This document shows positions 9,708 through 18,683 of a DNA stretch of 64,000 nt, piece by piece. The notes beneath the pieces were generated by a model, which was given only the letters and a program-made list of their open reading frames with translations, was not told the origin of the DNA and searched no databases. Origin of the DNA: Palsa-883 sp963826975 (lineage in GTDB: Bacteria; Pseudomonadota; Alphaproteobacteria; Acetobacterales; Acetobacteraceae). Where the stretch lies: contig CAWGZJ010000011.1 in assembly GCA_963826975.1 (NCBI GenBank), positions 558,001-622,000 on the forward strand. Reading direction: 5' to 3'. Within the stretch, counting starts at the first letter, position 1, and every line of letters starts with the position of its first letter. The translations under genes were made by a program, and so were the position numbers.

Positions 9708-10093
9708 AGCGGCCGGCTGACACGCTAACCCGCCTGCGCGCCATCTGCCTCGCGCTGCCCGAGGCGATCGAGCGCGAAACCTGGGACATCCCCACGTTCC
9801 GGGTTCGCGAGAAGATCTTCGTGATGGCCACCAGCGACAACGGCACGCCTTCCCTGTGGTGCAAGGCACCGCCGGGCGCGCAGACCATCCTGATCGAGGC
9901 CGCCCCCGACCGCTTCTTCCGTCCCCCCTATGTCGGCCACAAGGGATGGATCGGCGTGCGGCTGGACGGCGCGGTCGACTGGGACGAGGTCAGTGGCCTG
10001 GTGCAGCGCAGCTACCAGATGACCGCGCCGAAGCGACTGCTGGGCGCGCCGCGGCGGCATAGGTCACCGTTGCGTGATCATGACTCGCCGTGA
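9704..10093 (+). CDS. MmcQ/YjbR-like DNA-binding-fold protein
   Basis: A 129-residue cytoplasmic protein of the MmcQ/YjbR family. The layout is typical: an N-terminal helix with LP-A-ERETWDIPTFRVREKIFVM, a central SLWCKAPPGAQ, then RFFRPPYVGHKGWIGVRLDG and a C-terminal helix with SYQMTAPKRLL. The biochemical role of the family is not established. The GTG start at 9704 overlaps the kdsA TGA by 4 nt (GTGA), so the two are translationally coupled. The last ~15 residues are basic and look like run-on. Confidence 0.8.
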   Translation: MKRPADTLTRLRAICLALPEAIERETWDIPTFRVREKIFVMATSDNGTPSLWCKAPPGAQTILIEAAPDRFFRPPYVGHKGWIGVRLDGAVDWDEVSGLVQRSYQMTAPKRLLGAPRRHRSPLRDHDSP

Positions 10094-10217
10094 TCGGCAA
10101 GTTCCGCGACACCAGCGCGAACAGCGTCAAATCGTTTGCAACGAAGACAAGCCCGGTCAGGCGATCATGCACGGCGGTGTAGCGTACACCACGGTGACGG
10201 TCGGTGGGATTGATGGC

Positions 10218-10469
10218 CTATGCGGCAATGTCGCGTGACGTATGCCCTTCGGGCGTCGCCCCGAGGGCGCGTGCGGCAGCCAACGCCCGCGGATGCGCCG
10301 CCCACGCATCGAGCAGCAGCCACGCCCAGCGGGGAACCTCCTGGATGCCGCGACCGGATCTGGCACGGCCCCAGCCCGTTACGGTTTCCTCGTGAATGCC
10401 GGCGAGCACGGCAAACCCCCGGCCGGTAAGGCCGAGGGCTTTGAGGGCGGAGCGGAAGTCCTAACTCAT
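10218..10469 (-). pseudogene. Small HTH-like gene with a stop at codon 3
   Basis: The minus-strand frame reads DFRSALKALGLTGRG, then FAVLAGIHEETVTGWGR and PRWAWLLLDAWAAHP, the look of a small Cro-like or 'winged' helix-turn-helix protein of about 83 residues. The natural start ATG at 10469-10467 overlaps the TGA of the upstream coiled-coil gene by 4 nt, a classic coupled start. However, codon 3 is TAG (10463-10461). A CAG-to-TAG change would explain it. Either the gene is inactive, it starts at an internal codon, or the base is an error. Family assignment is tentative. Confidence 0.55.
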
Positions 10470-10804
10470 GACGCGCCCTTCAGTTGTTCCACGTCAGTCT
10501 CCAACCGCATGATCTGGCGTTGCATGACGCGAAGGATTTCCGGCGTGGTCCGCCCATCGTCCACGGCGGCGCGAGCGAAGCGCTCAACCCGGTCGGTGTT
10601 GCCGAAGTTAACGACCAGGGCATCATGCGTCTGATCGACCTTGTGCTGCAGCCGGTCGATCCGGGCCATGATGTCGGCGCGCATCGCCATTAAATCGGTG
10701 CCTATTTTGTCGAGTGCGGCTTCGAAGCTGTCCTGCTTGGTCTCCAGCCGCTCAAGAGCGGTCAGAATGCGGTGCACGTCGTCGTCGCCCATGGGGTTCT
10801 CCAT
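10466..10804 (-). CDS. Small coiled-coil protein
   Basis: A 112-residue soluble protein that is almost entirely amphipathic helix: ILTALERLETKQDSFEAALDKIG, then RIDRLQHKVDQTHDALVVNFG and EILRVMQRQIMRLETDVEQL. Heptad spacing suggests a coiled coil, as in small accessory proteins of the SlyX, DUF1640 or hemolysin-XhlA kind, but it lacks the C-terminal membrane span of XhlA. Start ATG 10804 is preceded by modest purine-rich sequence. The stop overlaps the ATG of the following HTH-like gene, so the two form a pair. Function unknown. Confidence 0.6.
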   Translation of the reverse strand: MENPMGDDDVHRILTALERLETKQDSFEAALDKIGTDLMAMRADIMARIDRLQHKVDQTHDALVVNFGNTDRVERFARAAVDDGRTTPEILRVMQRQIMRLETDVEQLKGAS

Positions 10805-10987
10805 TTCGACACCCGGATATTACCCGCACGGTGCGGGATTGTCGACGGGATAATGCACCGTGGCGAACTCATTCCGACCCGTCGCGGCGCCCGGAATGTC
10901 TGCGGCGATGAAAGTCGGTAGGTCCAAATGGCGGGTAATATACCCAATGCTCGCCGGAATCTGTGCCCTGCCGCATGTCCGCAAGCA

Positions 10988-11088
10988 AGGATCACCACAG
11001 AGACACGGAGGCACAGAGCAGAAAAGCCAAGTGATCAACTTGATATTCTTCTCCGTGTCTCGGTGCCTCTGTGGTGATTCTTTATTGC
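10988..11088. repeat. Dispersed 'cacggag' inverted repeat
   Basis: Arms reading 'caccacagagacacggag' and its near-complement about 60 bp later form a long stem. Two related elements lie at 21240-21412 and 42361-42472, all intergenic. The remainder of 10805-11174 holds no gene; a short motif (around 11135-11160, 'aagattgacccacc') recurs near 21800. Confidence 0.75.
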
Positions 11089-11174
11089 AAATGGTTATTA
11101 AAGACACGGACTCCCCCGAGCGAATGGTATACCAGCCGTCAAAAAGATTGACCCACCGGCGCCGCATGCCCACT

Positions 11175-12587
11175 TCACTGGGTAACGCCGACCCTCAGCG
11201 CAACCCAATGCGGGCCGGAAAGCTGCTCCGCCTGGGACAGCACCAGCGCCACCACAAACGCCTTGTGCGCGGCACGCGCCGCCTCGATCGCCGCCTGCAC
11301 CTGCTGCGGCGAACCGACCTCGGTATCCTGCACCCGCAGGATCACGTCGCCGGCTTGCACGCCGCGGTCGAACGCGTCGGTGCCGGCGGCGACATCGTCG
11401 ACCAGCACACCGCCCCGCTGCGTCTGCAGCCCGTGGCGCGCGCGCAGGTCGGCCGTCAGCGCGCTGAGGCTCAGGCCAAGATCGGGCGGCACCAGCATCG
11501 CCGGCTTGGGCGCTTCGGTGGAGACCGAGGACACGGGATCCGGCCAATCGCCTGGCGTGACGCTGAGTGTCTGCTCGCGACCGCCGCGCAGCACCGTGAC
11601 CGGCACCGGACGTCCGATGGTCGACCGGGCGATGTCGCGCAGCAGAGCACGGTCGTCCGTCACCGACTGGTTGTCGTAGCGCAGGATCACGTCGCCGATC
11701 TGCAGCCCGGCTACCTCGGCCGGTTCGCCAGTGCGCACCACCGCAACCATCGAGCCGATCGGCTGCGCCATGCCGAGCGCGGTCGCCATGTCCTGCGTCA
11801 CCTGCTCGGTCTTGATGCCGATGTAGCCTTGCCGCAGCCGGCCGTCGCGCATCAGACGATCGGCGACGAACCGGGCGTCGTTCGCCGGAATGGCGAAGCC
11901 GAGACCGGCCGAGGCGGCGGTGGGCGACAGGATCGCGGTGGCGATGCCGATCACCTGACCGTGCCGGTTGAACAGCGGGCCACCGGAATTGCCGTGGTTG
12001 ATTGCGGCATCGGTCTGGATGAGATCGTCGTACGGCGTATCCTTGATGCTGCGGTTCACCGCGCTGACGATGCCGGCGGTGACCGACATTCCGGCGCCGA
12101 GCGGGTTGCCGATGGCAAAAACGCGCTCGCCGATTTTCACCTTGTCGCTGTCCGCCCAGCGTGCCGCCGTTAGCGCGTGCGGCGTATCGACCTTGACGAG
12201 CGCCAGGTCGATGCGCGGGGCGGCGGCGAGGATCCGGCCGGGGATGTGCGTGCCGTCGGAGAACGTCACCTGCAAGTCGTAGCCGCCGGCAACGCTGTGG
12301 TAATTCGTGAGGATCACGCCGCTGGGATCGATAATGAGGCCGGAGCCCAGCAGCGGCTTCGGGTGGTTGGAAGCCGTCGGTGGCGTGTCGAGGGTCGTCG
12401 TATCGGCGGACGATTTGTCGACAATGAACGCCGTGATGTTGACCACGGTGGGCAGCAGGTCGGCGATCAGATCGGCCTGGTCGGGCGGGTTCATTGCAGT
12501 TTGCTGCGCGGTGGCCAGCGGAGCCAGCAGCAGGCTGGCCGCGAAAGCGACGGCGGACAGCGTGACCGGGCAGCAGCGTTGGCGCAT
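11175..12587 (-). CDS. HtrA/DegP-type periplasmic serine protease
   Basis: A 470-residue protein with a Sec signal peptide (cleavage about residue 27, LATA-QQ), a trypsin-like domain and two PDZ domains. The catalytic triad is readable as His97 in LTNYHSV, Asp127 in RIDLALVKV and Ser201 in HGNSGGPLF. The first PDZ spans roughly residues 250-345 (GYIGIKTEQV...), and the second 375-465 (GGVLVDDVAAGTDAFDRGVQAGDVILR). Such proteins degrade or refold damaged envelope proteins. The frame is open far upstream, but ATG 12587 gives a correct signal peptide. It stands alone and is divergent from the kinase gene. Confidence 0.92.
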   Translation of the reverse strand: MRQRCCPVTLSAVAFAASLLLAPLATAQQTAMNPPDQADLIADLLPTVVNITAFIVDKSSADTTTLDTPPTASNHPKPLLGSGLIIDPSGVILTNYHSVAGGYDLQVTFSDGTHIPGRILAAAPRIDLALVKVDTPHALTAARWADSDKVKIGERVFAIGNPLGAGMSVTAGIVSAVNRSIKDTPYDDLIQTDAAINHGNSGGPLFNRHGQVIGIATAILSPTAASAGLGFAIPANDARFVADRLMRDGRLRQGYIGIKTEQVTQDMATALGMAQPIGSMVAVVRTGEPAEVAGLQIGDVILRYDNQSVTDDRALLRDIARSTIGRPVPVTVLRGGREQTLSVTPGDWPDPVSSVSTEAPKPAMLVPPDLGLSLSALTADLRARHGLQTQRGGVLVDDVAAGTDAFDRGVQAGDVILRVQDTEVGSPQQVQAAIEAARAAHKAFVVALVLSQAEQLSGPHWVALRVGVTQ

Positions 12588-12680
12588 GGCGGTGTGTTCC
12601 GTTCGGGCAATGGTGCCGATTCGACGCAGGATAGCGGACGATATCAACGGCCCGAAATGATGACCGTTCCACCGTAAAGA

Positions 12681-12716
12681 AAGTCGTGGATACTGGCATT
12701 CGCCGGCATGACGGGG
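12681..12716. repeat. Dispersed 'gtcgtggat' hairpin repeat
   Basis: One copy of the family seen at 6262-6299, 15494-15575, 34346-34420 and 55744-55818: 'aagtcgtggatac' followed by a 'ggcattcgccggc' stem-loop and 'atgacggg'. It is in the divergent gap between the protease and kinase genes. Confidence 0.7.
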
Positions 12717-12840
12717 GGGCAGCGTGTCAGACTTTCCGGCGGCTGGTATGACGCGATAAGGTCGACGGCCTTCGCATCCAACTGCCGCGACCGAACCCGC
12801 GAGGCCAAGCGCGTCACATCGCCGGGAAACCAACGCAGAC

Positions 12841-14490
12841 ATGGCAACGGATCGGTGTTTTATCGGTGTGGATGTCGGCACCGGCAGTGCACGCGCCGGC
12901 GTCTTCAGCGCCGACGGTCGCCTGCTCGGCACCGCCAGGCACGAGATCCGCATCTGGCGTGAGGGTGCCGATATTGTGGAGCAATCCTCCGACGATATCT
13001 GGGCGGCGTGTGCCCATGCCGTCCGGGCGGCCGTGGCACAGGCCGCTGTCAGCGCGGACGCGGTGTGCGGGCTGTCGTTCGATGCCACCTGTTCGCTGGT
13101 GCTGCTGGATCGGCAGATGCGCCCCCTCGCGGCCGGCACCTCGGGCGATGCGGCGCGCAATATCATCGTCTGGATGGACCACCGCGCCGCCGAACAGGCT
13201 CGCGCCATCAACGCCACCGGCGACCAGGTGCTGGATTTTGTCGGTGGCGCCATTTCGCCTGAAATGCAGACACCGAAGCTGCTGTGGCTCAAGCAGCATC
13301 TGCCGCGGACATTCGATGCGGCCGGGCATTTCCTCGATCTCACCGACTACCTGACCTGGCGCGCAACGGGCAGCCTGGCGCGCTCGGTCTGCACGGTCAC
13401 CTGCAAATGGACCTATCTGGCGCATGAGCGGCGCTGGTCGGACGCCTATTTTCGCCGCATCGGATTGGGTGAGATCGTCGATGGCGGCTATGTCCGGATC
13501 GGCACCGAGATCGTCGAACCCGGCACCGCGCTGGCGCAGGGCTTGACGTTGGCGGCGGCGGCGGCGCTCGGCTTGCGGGCGGGCACCCCGGTCGGTGCCG
13601 GCCTGATCGACGCCCATGCCGGTGGCGTAGGCTCGATCGGCGGGCGCGGGCAGGATGGCACGCCGCAATCGCCCGAACGCCGCATCGCCTTCATCATGGG
13701 CACCTCGGCCTGCGCCATGACGGTAACGCGGTCGCAACGTTTCGTGCCGGGAGTCTGGGGGCCGTACTATTCCGCAATGATCCCGGGGCTGTGGCTCGCC
13801 GAGGGTGGCCAGTCGGCGGCCGGTGCGGCGGTCGATTTTCTGGTCCGCCTGCATCCCGCGTATGCCGCCACGGCAGCCGAGGCGGAACAGCGCGGCACCT
13901 CGGTACTCGGTGTCCTGGAGGGAGAAGCCATGGCGCGCGCGGGTGGCGCATCGGCGGTCGCGCTGCTGGCGTCTTCCGTGCATGTGTTGCCCGATTTCCT
14001 GGGCAACCGCTCGCCATTCGCCGACCCTGATGCCCGCGCGGTCGTGGCGGGGCTGCCGCTGGATGACAGCCGTGACGGCCTGCTGCGGCTTTATGTCGCC
14101 GGGCTGTGCGGGCTTGGTTATGGGGCGGCGCAGATCCTGGATGCGTTGGCCGGGCAGGACATCGCGCTGGATACCATCGTGATGAGTGGGGGCGCCGCAA
14201 AGAGTTCGTTAATACGGCAGATCATTGCCGATGCAACGGGTCTGTCCGTGGTGCTGCCGGAGACGGCGGAGCCGGTGCTGCTGGGCGCGGCCATGCTCGG
14301 CGCGGTCGCCGCGGGCGCCGTTACTGACCTTGGCGCGGCCATGGCGACGATGTCCCGCGATGCGGCAACTACGCCGCCGGCGCGTGGCCGGATCGCGGCG
14401 TTTCATGCCGCCAAGCGCGTGGTTTTTGCGGAGATGCAGGCGCTTGATCGCCGCGCGCGAGAGGTCATGGCGGGGGTTGGGTCACCCTGA
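12841..14490 (+). CDS. FGGY-family pentulose kinase (ribulokinase-like)
   Basis: A 549-residue cytoplasmic sugar kinase of the FGGY/ASKHA fold. The N-terminal phosphate-1 loop VDVGTGSARAG lies at residues 9-19. GLSFDATCSLV, VWMDHRA, and the SGGAAKSSLIRQIIAD segment near residue 449 match the 5-carbon ketose kinase branch, which phosphorylates D-ribulose or related pentuloses with ATP. It converges on a polyol transport/dehydrogenase operon, so it probably phosphorylates the ketose made by the SDR. The start ATG 12841 is the first in frame. Exact sugar specificity (ribulose versus xylulose) is not decided by sequence alone. Confidence 0.85.
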   Translation: MATDRCFIGVDVGTGSARAGVFSADGRLLGTARHEIRIWREGADIVEQSSDDIWAACAHAVRAAVAQAAVSADAVCGLSFDATCSLVLLDRQMRPLAAGTSGDAARNIIVWMDHRAAEQARAINATGDQVLDFVGGAISPEMQTPKLLWLKQHLPRTFDAAGHFLDLTDYLTWRATGSLARSVCTVTCKWTYLAHERRWSDAYFRRIGLGEIVDGGYVRIGTEIVEPGTALAQGLTLAAAAALGLRAGTPVGAGLIDAHAGGVGSIGGRGQDGTPQSPERRIAFIMGTSACAMTVTRSQRFVPGVWGPYYSAMIPGLWLAEGGQSAAGAAVDFLVRLHPAYAATAAEAEQRGTSVLGVLEGEAMARAGGASAVALLASSVHVLPDFLGNRSPFADPDARAVVAGLPLDDSRDGLLRLYVAGLCGLGYGAAQILDALAGQDIALDTIVMSGGAAKSSLIRQIIADATGLSVVLPETAEPVLLGAAMLGAVAAGAVTDLGAAMATMSRDAATTPPARGRIAAFHAAKRVVFAEMQALDRRAREVMAGVGSP

Positions 14491-14593
14491 TGCCATTGCC
14501 CCTGATCCGTCGCCCTGAACCAATGTTCGCCGACCGTCGCGACGAACGGTGCGGCTCGGCAGGTCACCATCGACGCAATCACCAGCGGACAAA

Positions 14594-15370
14594 CTACCAG
14601 CAGGTATATCCGCCATCGGCCGCGACGATGGCGCCCGTCATCAGGCTCGCTGCGTCCGAGGCGAGGAAGTGCACGACCGAGGCGATTTCGTCCGGCTGGC
14701 CGACACGGGCCATCGGCGTCATCTCCAGCCAGGCCCTGTACATCTCGGGATTTTCGGTGATGCCGAACTGCGTGAGCGGCGTCTCGATATAGGTCGGCGC
14801 GACCGCGTTGACGCGAACGCCGCGCGCGCCCCACTCGGCGGCCAGCGAGCGCGTCAGATGATGCACGGCGGCCTTGGACGCATTGTAGAAGCATTGCGGT
14901 TGCGGTTTGTTGACGATGAAGCCGGACATCGAGCCGATGTTGACGATCGCGCCGCGTCCCTGTGCCAGCATGACGCGACCGAAGGCGCGGCAGCACCAGA
15001 ACAGTCCGTCGAGGTTCACGTCCATGTGGAAGCGCCAATGCTCGTCTGTGGTGTCTTCGGCGCGGACGTCGCTGCGGGCGACGCCGGCATTGTTCACCAG
15101 GATGTCGACGCGGCCGTGCGTGGTGTGCAGGCGTTGCGCCATCGCATCTACGTCGGCGGATTTCGTTACGTCGAGGGTTTCTCCGCTGGCCGCGATCCCG
15201 ATTGCGTGCAGTGTAGCGACGCTGGCCGCGACACGGTCTGGTAGCATATCGGCAACGATGACGTTCGCGCCGGCCTCGCCGAGCGCGCGCGCACAGGCGG
15301 CGCCGATGCCCTGACCGGCGCCGGTTACCACCGCCACGCGCCCGTCGAGCTTTAGTTTCTCCAGATACAT
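14594..15370 (-). CDS. SDR-family polyol dehydrogenase (galactitol/arabinitol type)
   Basis: A 258-residue NAD(P)-dependent short-chain dehydrogenase. TGAGQGIG at 16-23 binds the cofactor and NNAG lies at 93-96. The catalytic residues are Ser147 in NIGSMSG, Tyr162 and Lys166 (YNASK). The ending DGGYTCW closely resembles that of Rhodobacter galactitol dehydrogenase (DGGYTVW), where the C-terminal residues help complete the active site. It would oxidise a sugar alcohol to a ketose. It is the last gene of the minus-strand SorC-ABC operon, in the position of smoS. A repeat-rich gap of ~380 bp separates it from the ATPase gene. Confidence 0.88.
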   Translation of the reverse strand: MYLEKLKLDGRVAVVTGAGQGIGAACARALGEAGANVIVADMLPDRVAASVATLHAIGIAASGETLDVTKSADVDAMAQRLHTTHGRVDILVNNAGVARSDVRAEDTTDEHWRFHMDVNLDGLFWCCRAFGRVMLAQGRGAIVNIGSMSGFIVNKPQPQCFYNASKAAVHHLTRSLAAEWGARGVRVNAVAPTYIETPLTQFGITENPEMYRAWLEMTPMARVGQPDEIASVVHFLASDAASLMTGAIVAADGGYTCW

Positions 15371-15493
15371 TGTGGGATCCTTGAGCAGTCAGTTGCCACA
15401 ATCCGGGACGGCGGTTGTGAAACAACGTCGTTGTACGCGGAACGTCCTGTAAGCATCCGAGTGAGTGATCGACGTTCCCGCAACACCCACGTT

Positions 15494-15575
15494 GTCATGC
15501 CGGCGAATGCCGGTATCCACGACTTCGCTTGCTGCACGAAGGCAAGTCGTGGATACCGGCATTCGCCGGCATGAC
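15494..15575. repeat. Inverted pair of 'gtcgtggat' hairpin repeats
   Basis: Two copies face each other to make an almost perfect ~34-bp-armed hairpin between the SDR and ATPase genes. It may stop or attenuate transcription from the transporter genes into the SDR. Confidence 0.75.
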
Positions 15576-15721
15576 GAGTAGGATGCATTCGCCGGCATGA
15601 CGACGTGGGCGCATTGCCGGCATGACGAGTAGGATGCATTCGCCGGCATGACGACGTGGGCGCATTGCCGGCATGACGAGTAGGATGCATTCGCCGGCAC
15701 GACGACGTGGGCGCATTGCCG
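15571..15721. repeat. 51-bp tandem repeat, three copies
   Basis: Units start at 15571, 15622 and 15673, nearly identical, each containing two 'gccggcatgacg' cores that derive from the adjacent hairpin family. There are no unique spacers, so it is not a CRISPR array. Confidence 0.85.
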
Positions 15722-15748
15722 ATGGATCGATCCTTACCTTTGTTGGCA

Positions 15749-16747
15749 TCACAGCGCCTTTCCTGTCGCATCGAAACGATGGACACGTAACGGATCAGGC
15801 GTCAGATACGCAACGTCGCCATGGCGCAAACCGGCCTCGCCCTCGACCCGCACGGTCACCTGGCCCACCCCCTCTAGCGCGACATGCAGGAACGTATCGG
15901 ATCCCAGATGCTCGGCGACGCCGATGGTGCCCGGCCATTCGCCCGCATCCCGCGAGACGTTGATATGTTCGGGTCGCACGCCGATGGCGGCCGCGCCGCG
16001 CTTCGTCGCTGCCTCACCTTCGAAGAAGTTCATCCGCGGGCTGCCGATGAAACCGGCAACGAACCGGTTCGCCGGCGCGCGATACAGGTCCAGCGGGCTG
16101 CCGACCTGCTCGATCCTGCCCGCGTTCAGCACGACGATCTTGTCGGCCATCGTCATCGCCTCGACCTGGTCGTGGGTGACGTAGATCATCGTGGTCTGCA
16201 GGGTCTGGTGCAGTTCGGTGATCTCCAGGCGCATGTTCACCCGCAGCGCCGCATCCAGGTTGGACAGCGGTTCGTCGAACAGGAATGCCTTCGGCGCGCG
16301 CACGATGGCGCGGCCGATCGCCACGCGCTGGCGCTGGCCGCCCGACAGCATCCTGGGCTTGCGATCCAGATAGGGTGTCAGGTTCAGCACGTCGGCGGCC
16401 TGACGCACCTTGCGCTCGATCGTCTCGCAATTCTCGCCTGCCATCTTCAGCGGAAATCCAATATTGCCGCGCACGGTCATGTGCGGGTACAGCGCGTAGG
16501 ACTGGAACACCATCGCCAGCCCGCGCTTGGCCGGCGGCAACGTCGTTGCCTCGGCGCCGTCGATACGGATGTGGCCCGAGGTGACATCCTCCAGCCCGGC
16601 GATCAGCCGCAGCAAGGTCGATTTGCCGCAGCCGGATGGCCCGACAAAGACAACGAACTCGCCGTCGGCGATATCAAGGTCGATGCCCGGAATGACCGCG
16701 ATCTCGCCGAATGTCTTGCGCACGCCTTCGAGGTTTATGCTGCCCAT
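15749..16747 (-). CDS. Polyol ABC transporter ATP-binding protein
   Basis: A 332-residue ATPase of the MalK/UgpC/SmoK type. Walker A GPSGCGKST is at 36-44, the signature LSGGQRQR at 134-141 and Walker B FLFDEP at 155-160. A C-terminal OB-like regulatory domain follows from about residue 235 (IGVRPEHI...). It energises the two permeases encoded upstream. ATG 16747 gives the canonical MGSINLEGVRKTFG beginning; the longer open frame upstream runs into a large palindrome and is not used. The 141-nt gap from the preceding permease contains that palindrome, which may lower expression of this distal gene or protect the upstream mRNA. Confidence 0.92.
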   Translation of the reverse strand: MGSINLEGVRKTFGEIAVIPGIDLDIADGEFVVFVGPSGCGKSTLLRLIAGLEDVTSGHIRIDGAEATTLPPAKRGLAMVFQSYALYPHMTVRGNIGFPLKMAGENCETIERKVRQAADVLNLTPYLDRKPRMLSGGQRQRVAIGRAIVRAPKAFLFDEPLSNLDAALRVNMRLEITELHQTLQTTMIYVTHDQVEAMTMADKIVVLNAGRIEQVGSPLDLYRAPANRFVAGFIGSPRMNFFEGEAATKRGAAAIGVRPEHINVSRDAGEWPGTIGVAEHLGSDTFLHVALEGVGQVTVRVEGEAGLRHGDVAYLTPDPLRVHRFDATGKAL

Positions 16748-16782
16748 GGTAAGGTCCCTATTTCGATAAAGTCTCGGTTTGA

Positions 16783-16871
16783 AACCGGCACCGGCCCGCA
16801 CCCCCGCCCGGCCACCCAACGACAGTATATTCGCATGGGTGGCCGGGCGGGGGTGCGGGCCGGTGCCGGTT
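16783..16871. repeat. Perfect 36-bp inverted repeat between permease and ATPase genes
   Basis: Arms 16783-16818 and 16836-16871 are exact complements around a 17-nt spacer. The RNA would form a very stable GC-rich hairpin within the operon. This resembles the role of REP elements in sugar operons, where they stabilise upstream mRNA and reduce downstream yield. Confidence 0.85.
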
Positions 16872-16888
16872 CAAACTGAACTCTACCC

Positions 16889-17716
16889 TCACTTTACGGC
16901 GCCAAAGGTCAGGCCGCGCACCAGGCGCTTCTGCGAGAACCAGCCGAGCACGAGGATCGGCGCGATCGCCAGCGTCGACGCGGCGGACAGCTTGGCCCAG
17001 AACAATCCTTCCGGGCTCGAATAGGAGGCGATGAAGGCGGTCAACGGCGCGGCATTCGCGGCGCTGAGATTGAGCGTCCAGAACGCCTCGTTCCAGGCCA
17101 GGATGACATTCAGCAGCAGCGTGGACGCGATCCCCGGCAATGCCATCGGCGCCAGTACATGCAGGATCTCCTTGGCCAGCGGCGCGCCATCCATCCGCGC
17201 CGCCTCCAGGATGTCGTCCGGGATTTCCTTGAAATAGGTGTAAAGCATCCAGACGATCAGCGGCAGGTCGACCAGCGTCATCAGGCCGGTGAGCCCGAGC
17301 CGCGTGTCCAGCAGACCCCAGTCGCGGAACACCAGGTAGATCGGCACCAGCACGCCGACCGGCGGCATCATCTTGGTCGACAGCATCCACATCAGCACGT
17401 CCTTGGTGCGTGGCGTCGGCGCGAACGCCATCGCCCATGCGGCAGGTATGGCGATCAACAGGCCGAGCAGAGTCGAGCCGAACGCGATCACGACGGAGTT
17501 GCCGAAATGCCTGAAATAATCGGACCGGCTCTGCACCTCGATGTAGTTTTCCAGCGTCCAGTGGAAGAACAGCAGGGGCGGCGAGGCGATTGCGTCGCCC
17601 TCGCTCTTGAAGCTGGTCAGGAAGGTCCACAGGATCGGAAAGAACACCAGGAATCCCGCGAGCCAGCCGATCACGGTAAATCCAAGCTGGCGACGGGGTG
17701 AAATCGCACGTGCCAT
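16889..17716 (-). CDS. Polyol ABC transporter permease (MalG/SmoG type)
   Basis: A 275-residue inner-membrane permease with six predicted spans. The EAA loop EAARMDGAPLAKEILHVLAP near residues 180-199, which docks the ATPase, is clear. The N-terminal span GFTVIGWLAGFLVFFPILWTF and the MMPPVGVLVPIYLVF segment are typical of the MalG branch. It starts 2 nt after the stop of the first permease gene, so the two are co-translated. Confidence 0.92.
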   Translation of the reverse strand: MARAISPRRQLGFTVIGWLAGFLVFFPILWTFLTSFKSEGDAIASPPLLFFHWTLENYIEVQSRSDYFRHFGNSVVIAFGSTLLGLLIAIPAAWAMAFAPTPRTKDVLMWMLSTKMMPPVGVLVPIYLVFRDWGLLDTRLGLTGLMTLVDLPLIVWMLYTYFKEIPDDILEAARMDGAPLAKEILHVLAPMALPGIASTLLLNVILAWNEAFWTLNLSAANAAPLTAFIASYSSPEGLFWAKLSAASTLAIAPILVLGWFSQKRLVRGLTFGAVK

Positions 17717-17718
17717 GT

Positions 17719-18591
17719 CTAGGCCTCCAAATTCCGCCCGATCACGCGGACCAGGAAGAACGCAACGATGTTGGCGAGGATCACGGCGATGATGCCGCCG
17801 GCCGAGGCGCCGCCGATGTCGAACTGCAACAACGCCTGCGCATAGACCAGGAATGCGATGTTGGTCGATGCGTCCCCGGGGCCGCCATTGGTGGTCACCA
17901 GGATTTCCGCGAACACCGTCAGCAGGAAGATCGTTTCGATCAACACTACCACTGTGATGGCGCGCGCGAGATGCGGCAGGATGATGTAGATGAACGTCGA
18001 CGGGACGCCGGCGCCGTCCATGCCCGCCGCCTCAAGCTGCTCCTCGCTCAGCGATTGCAGCGCGGTCAGCAGGATCAGCGTCGCGAAGGGCAGCCACTCC
18101 CAGGACACGATGACTATTACCGACATCAGAGGCAGTTCGGCGAACCAGTCGACCGGCGCAAAGCCAAGGCCGCGGGCGATCTGCGCGAACACGCCGTAGA
18201 CGGGGTGCATCAGCAGGTTCTTCCACACCAGCGCGGAGACCGTGGGCATGACGAAGAACGGCGCGATCACCAGCAGGCGGACGATACTGCGCCCATAGAA
18301 CGACTGGTCGAGCAGTAGCGCCAGCAGCAGGCCGCCGCCGACGGTGATAAGCAGGCAGCCGCCGACCAGCAGCAGCGTGTTGGCGAGGGCATCGAGGAAA
18401 GCCGGGTCGGTCAGGAAGTAGGAATAATTCAGGAAGCCGACCCAGCCCTCGGTGCCAGGCTCCATAAGGTTGTAGTGCAGGACTGAGAAATACAGCGTCA
18501 TGGCCAGCGGAATCGCCATCCACACGAACAGCAGGATGACCGACGGCGCTATCATCAGGCGTGCCCGCCCGCGCGTATGCAATGTTGCCAT
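17719..18591 (-). CDS. Polyol ABC transporter permease (MalF/SmoF type)
   Basis: A 290-residue inner-membrane permease with six predicted spans and an EAA loop (EQLEAAGMDGAGVPSTFIYI, about residues 181-200). The first span is SVILLFVWMAIPLAMTLYFSV. ATG 18591 is chosen because it gives a short basic lead (TRGRAR) and a normal family length; the frame is open further upstream. It follows the binding-protein gene by 92 bp and abuts the second permease. Membership in the sorbitol/mannitol-type branch is inferred from the neighbouring genes. Confidence 0.92.
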   Translation of the reverse strand: MATLHTRGRARLMIAPSVILLFVWMAIPLAMTLYFSVLHYNLMEPGTEGWVGFLNYSYFLTDPAFLDALANTLLLVGGCLLITVGGGLLLALLLDQSFYGRSIVRLLVIAPFFVMPTVSALVWKNLLMHPVYGVFAQIARGLGFAPVDWFAELPLMSVIVIVSWEWLPFATLILLTALQSLSEEQLEAAGMDGAGVPSTFIYIILPHLARAITVVVLIETIFLLTVFAEILVTTNGGPGDASTNIAFLVYAQALLQFDIGGASAGGIIAVILANIVAFFLVRVIGRNLEA

Positions 18592-18683
18592 GGCCCTTGG
18601 CACCTCCCGTGACAAAGTGGCGTGACAGAAGTGGCGAAACGCGGCCGCCCCGCCGGGACGACCACGAAGCTGCGATGGGTCGG

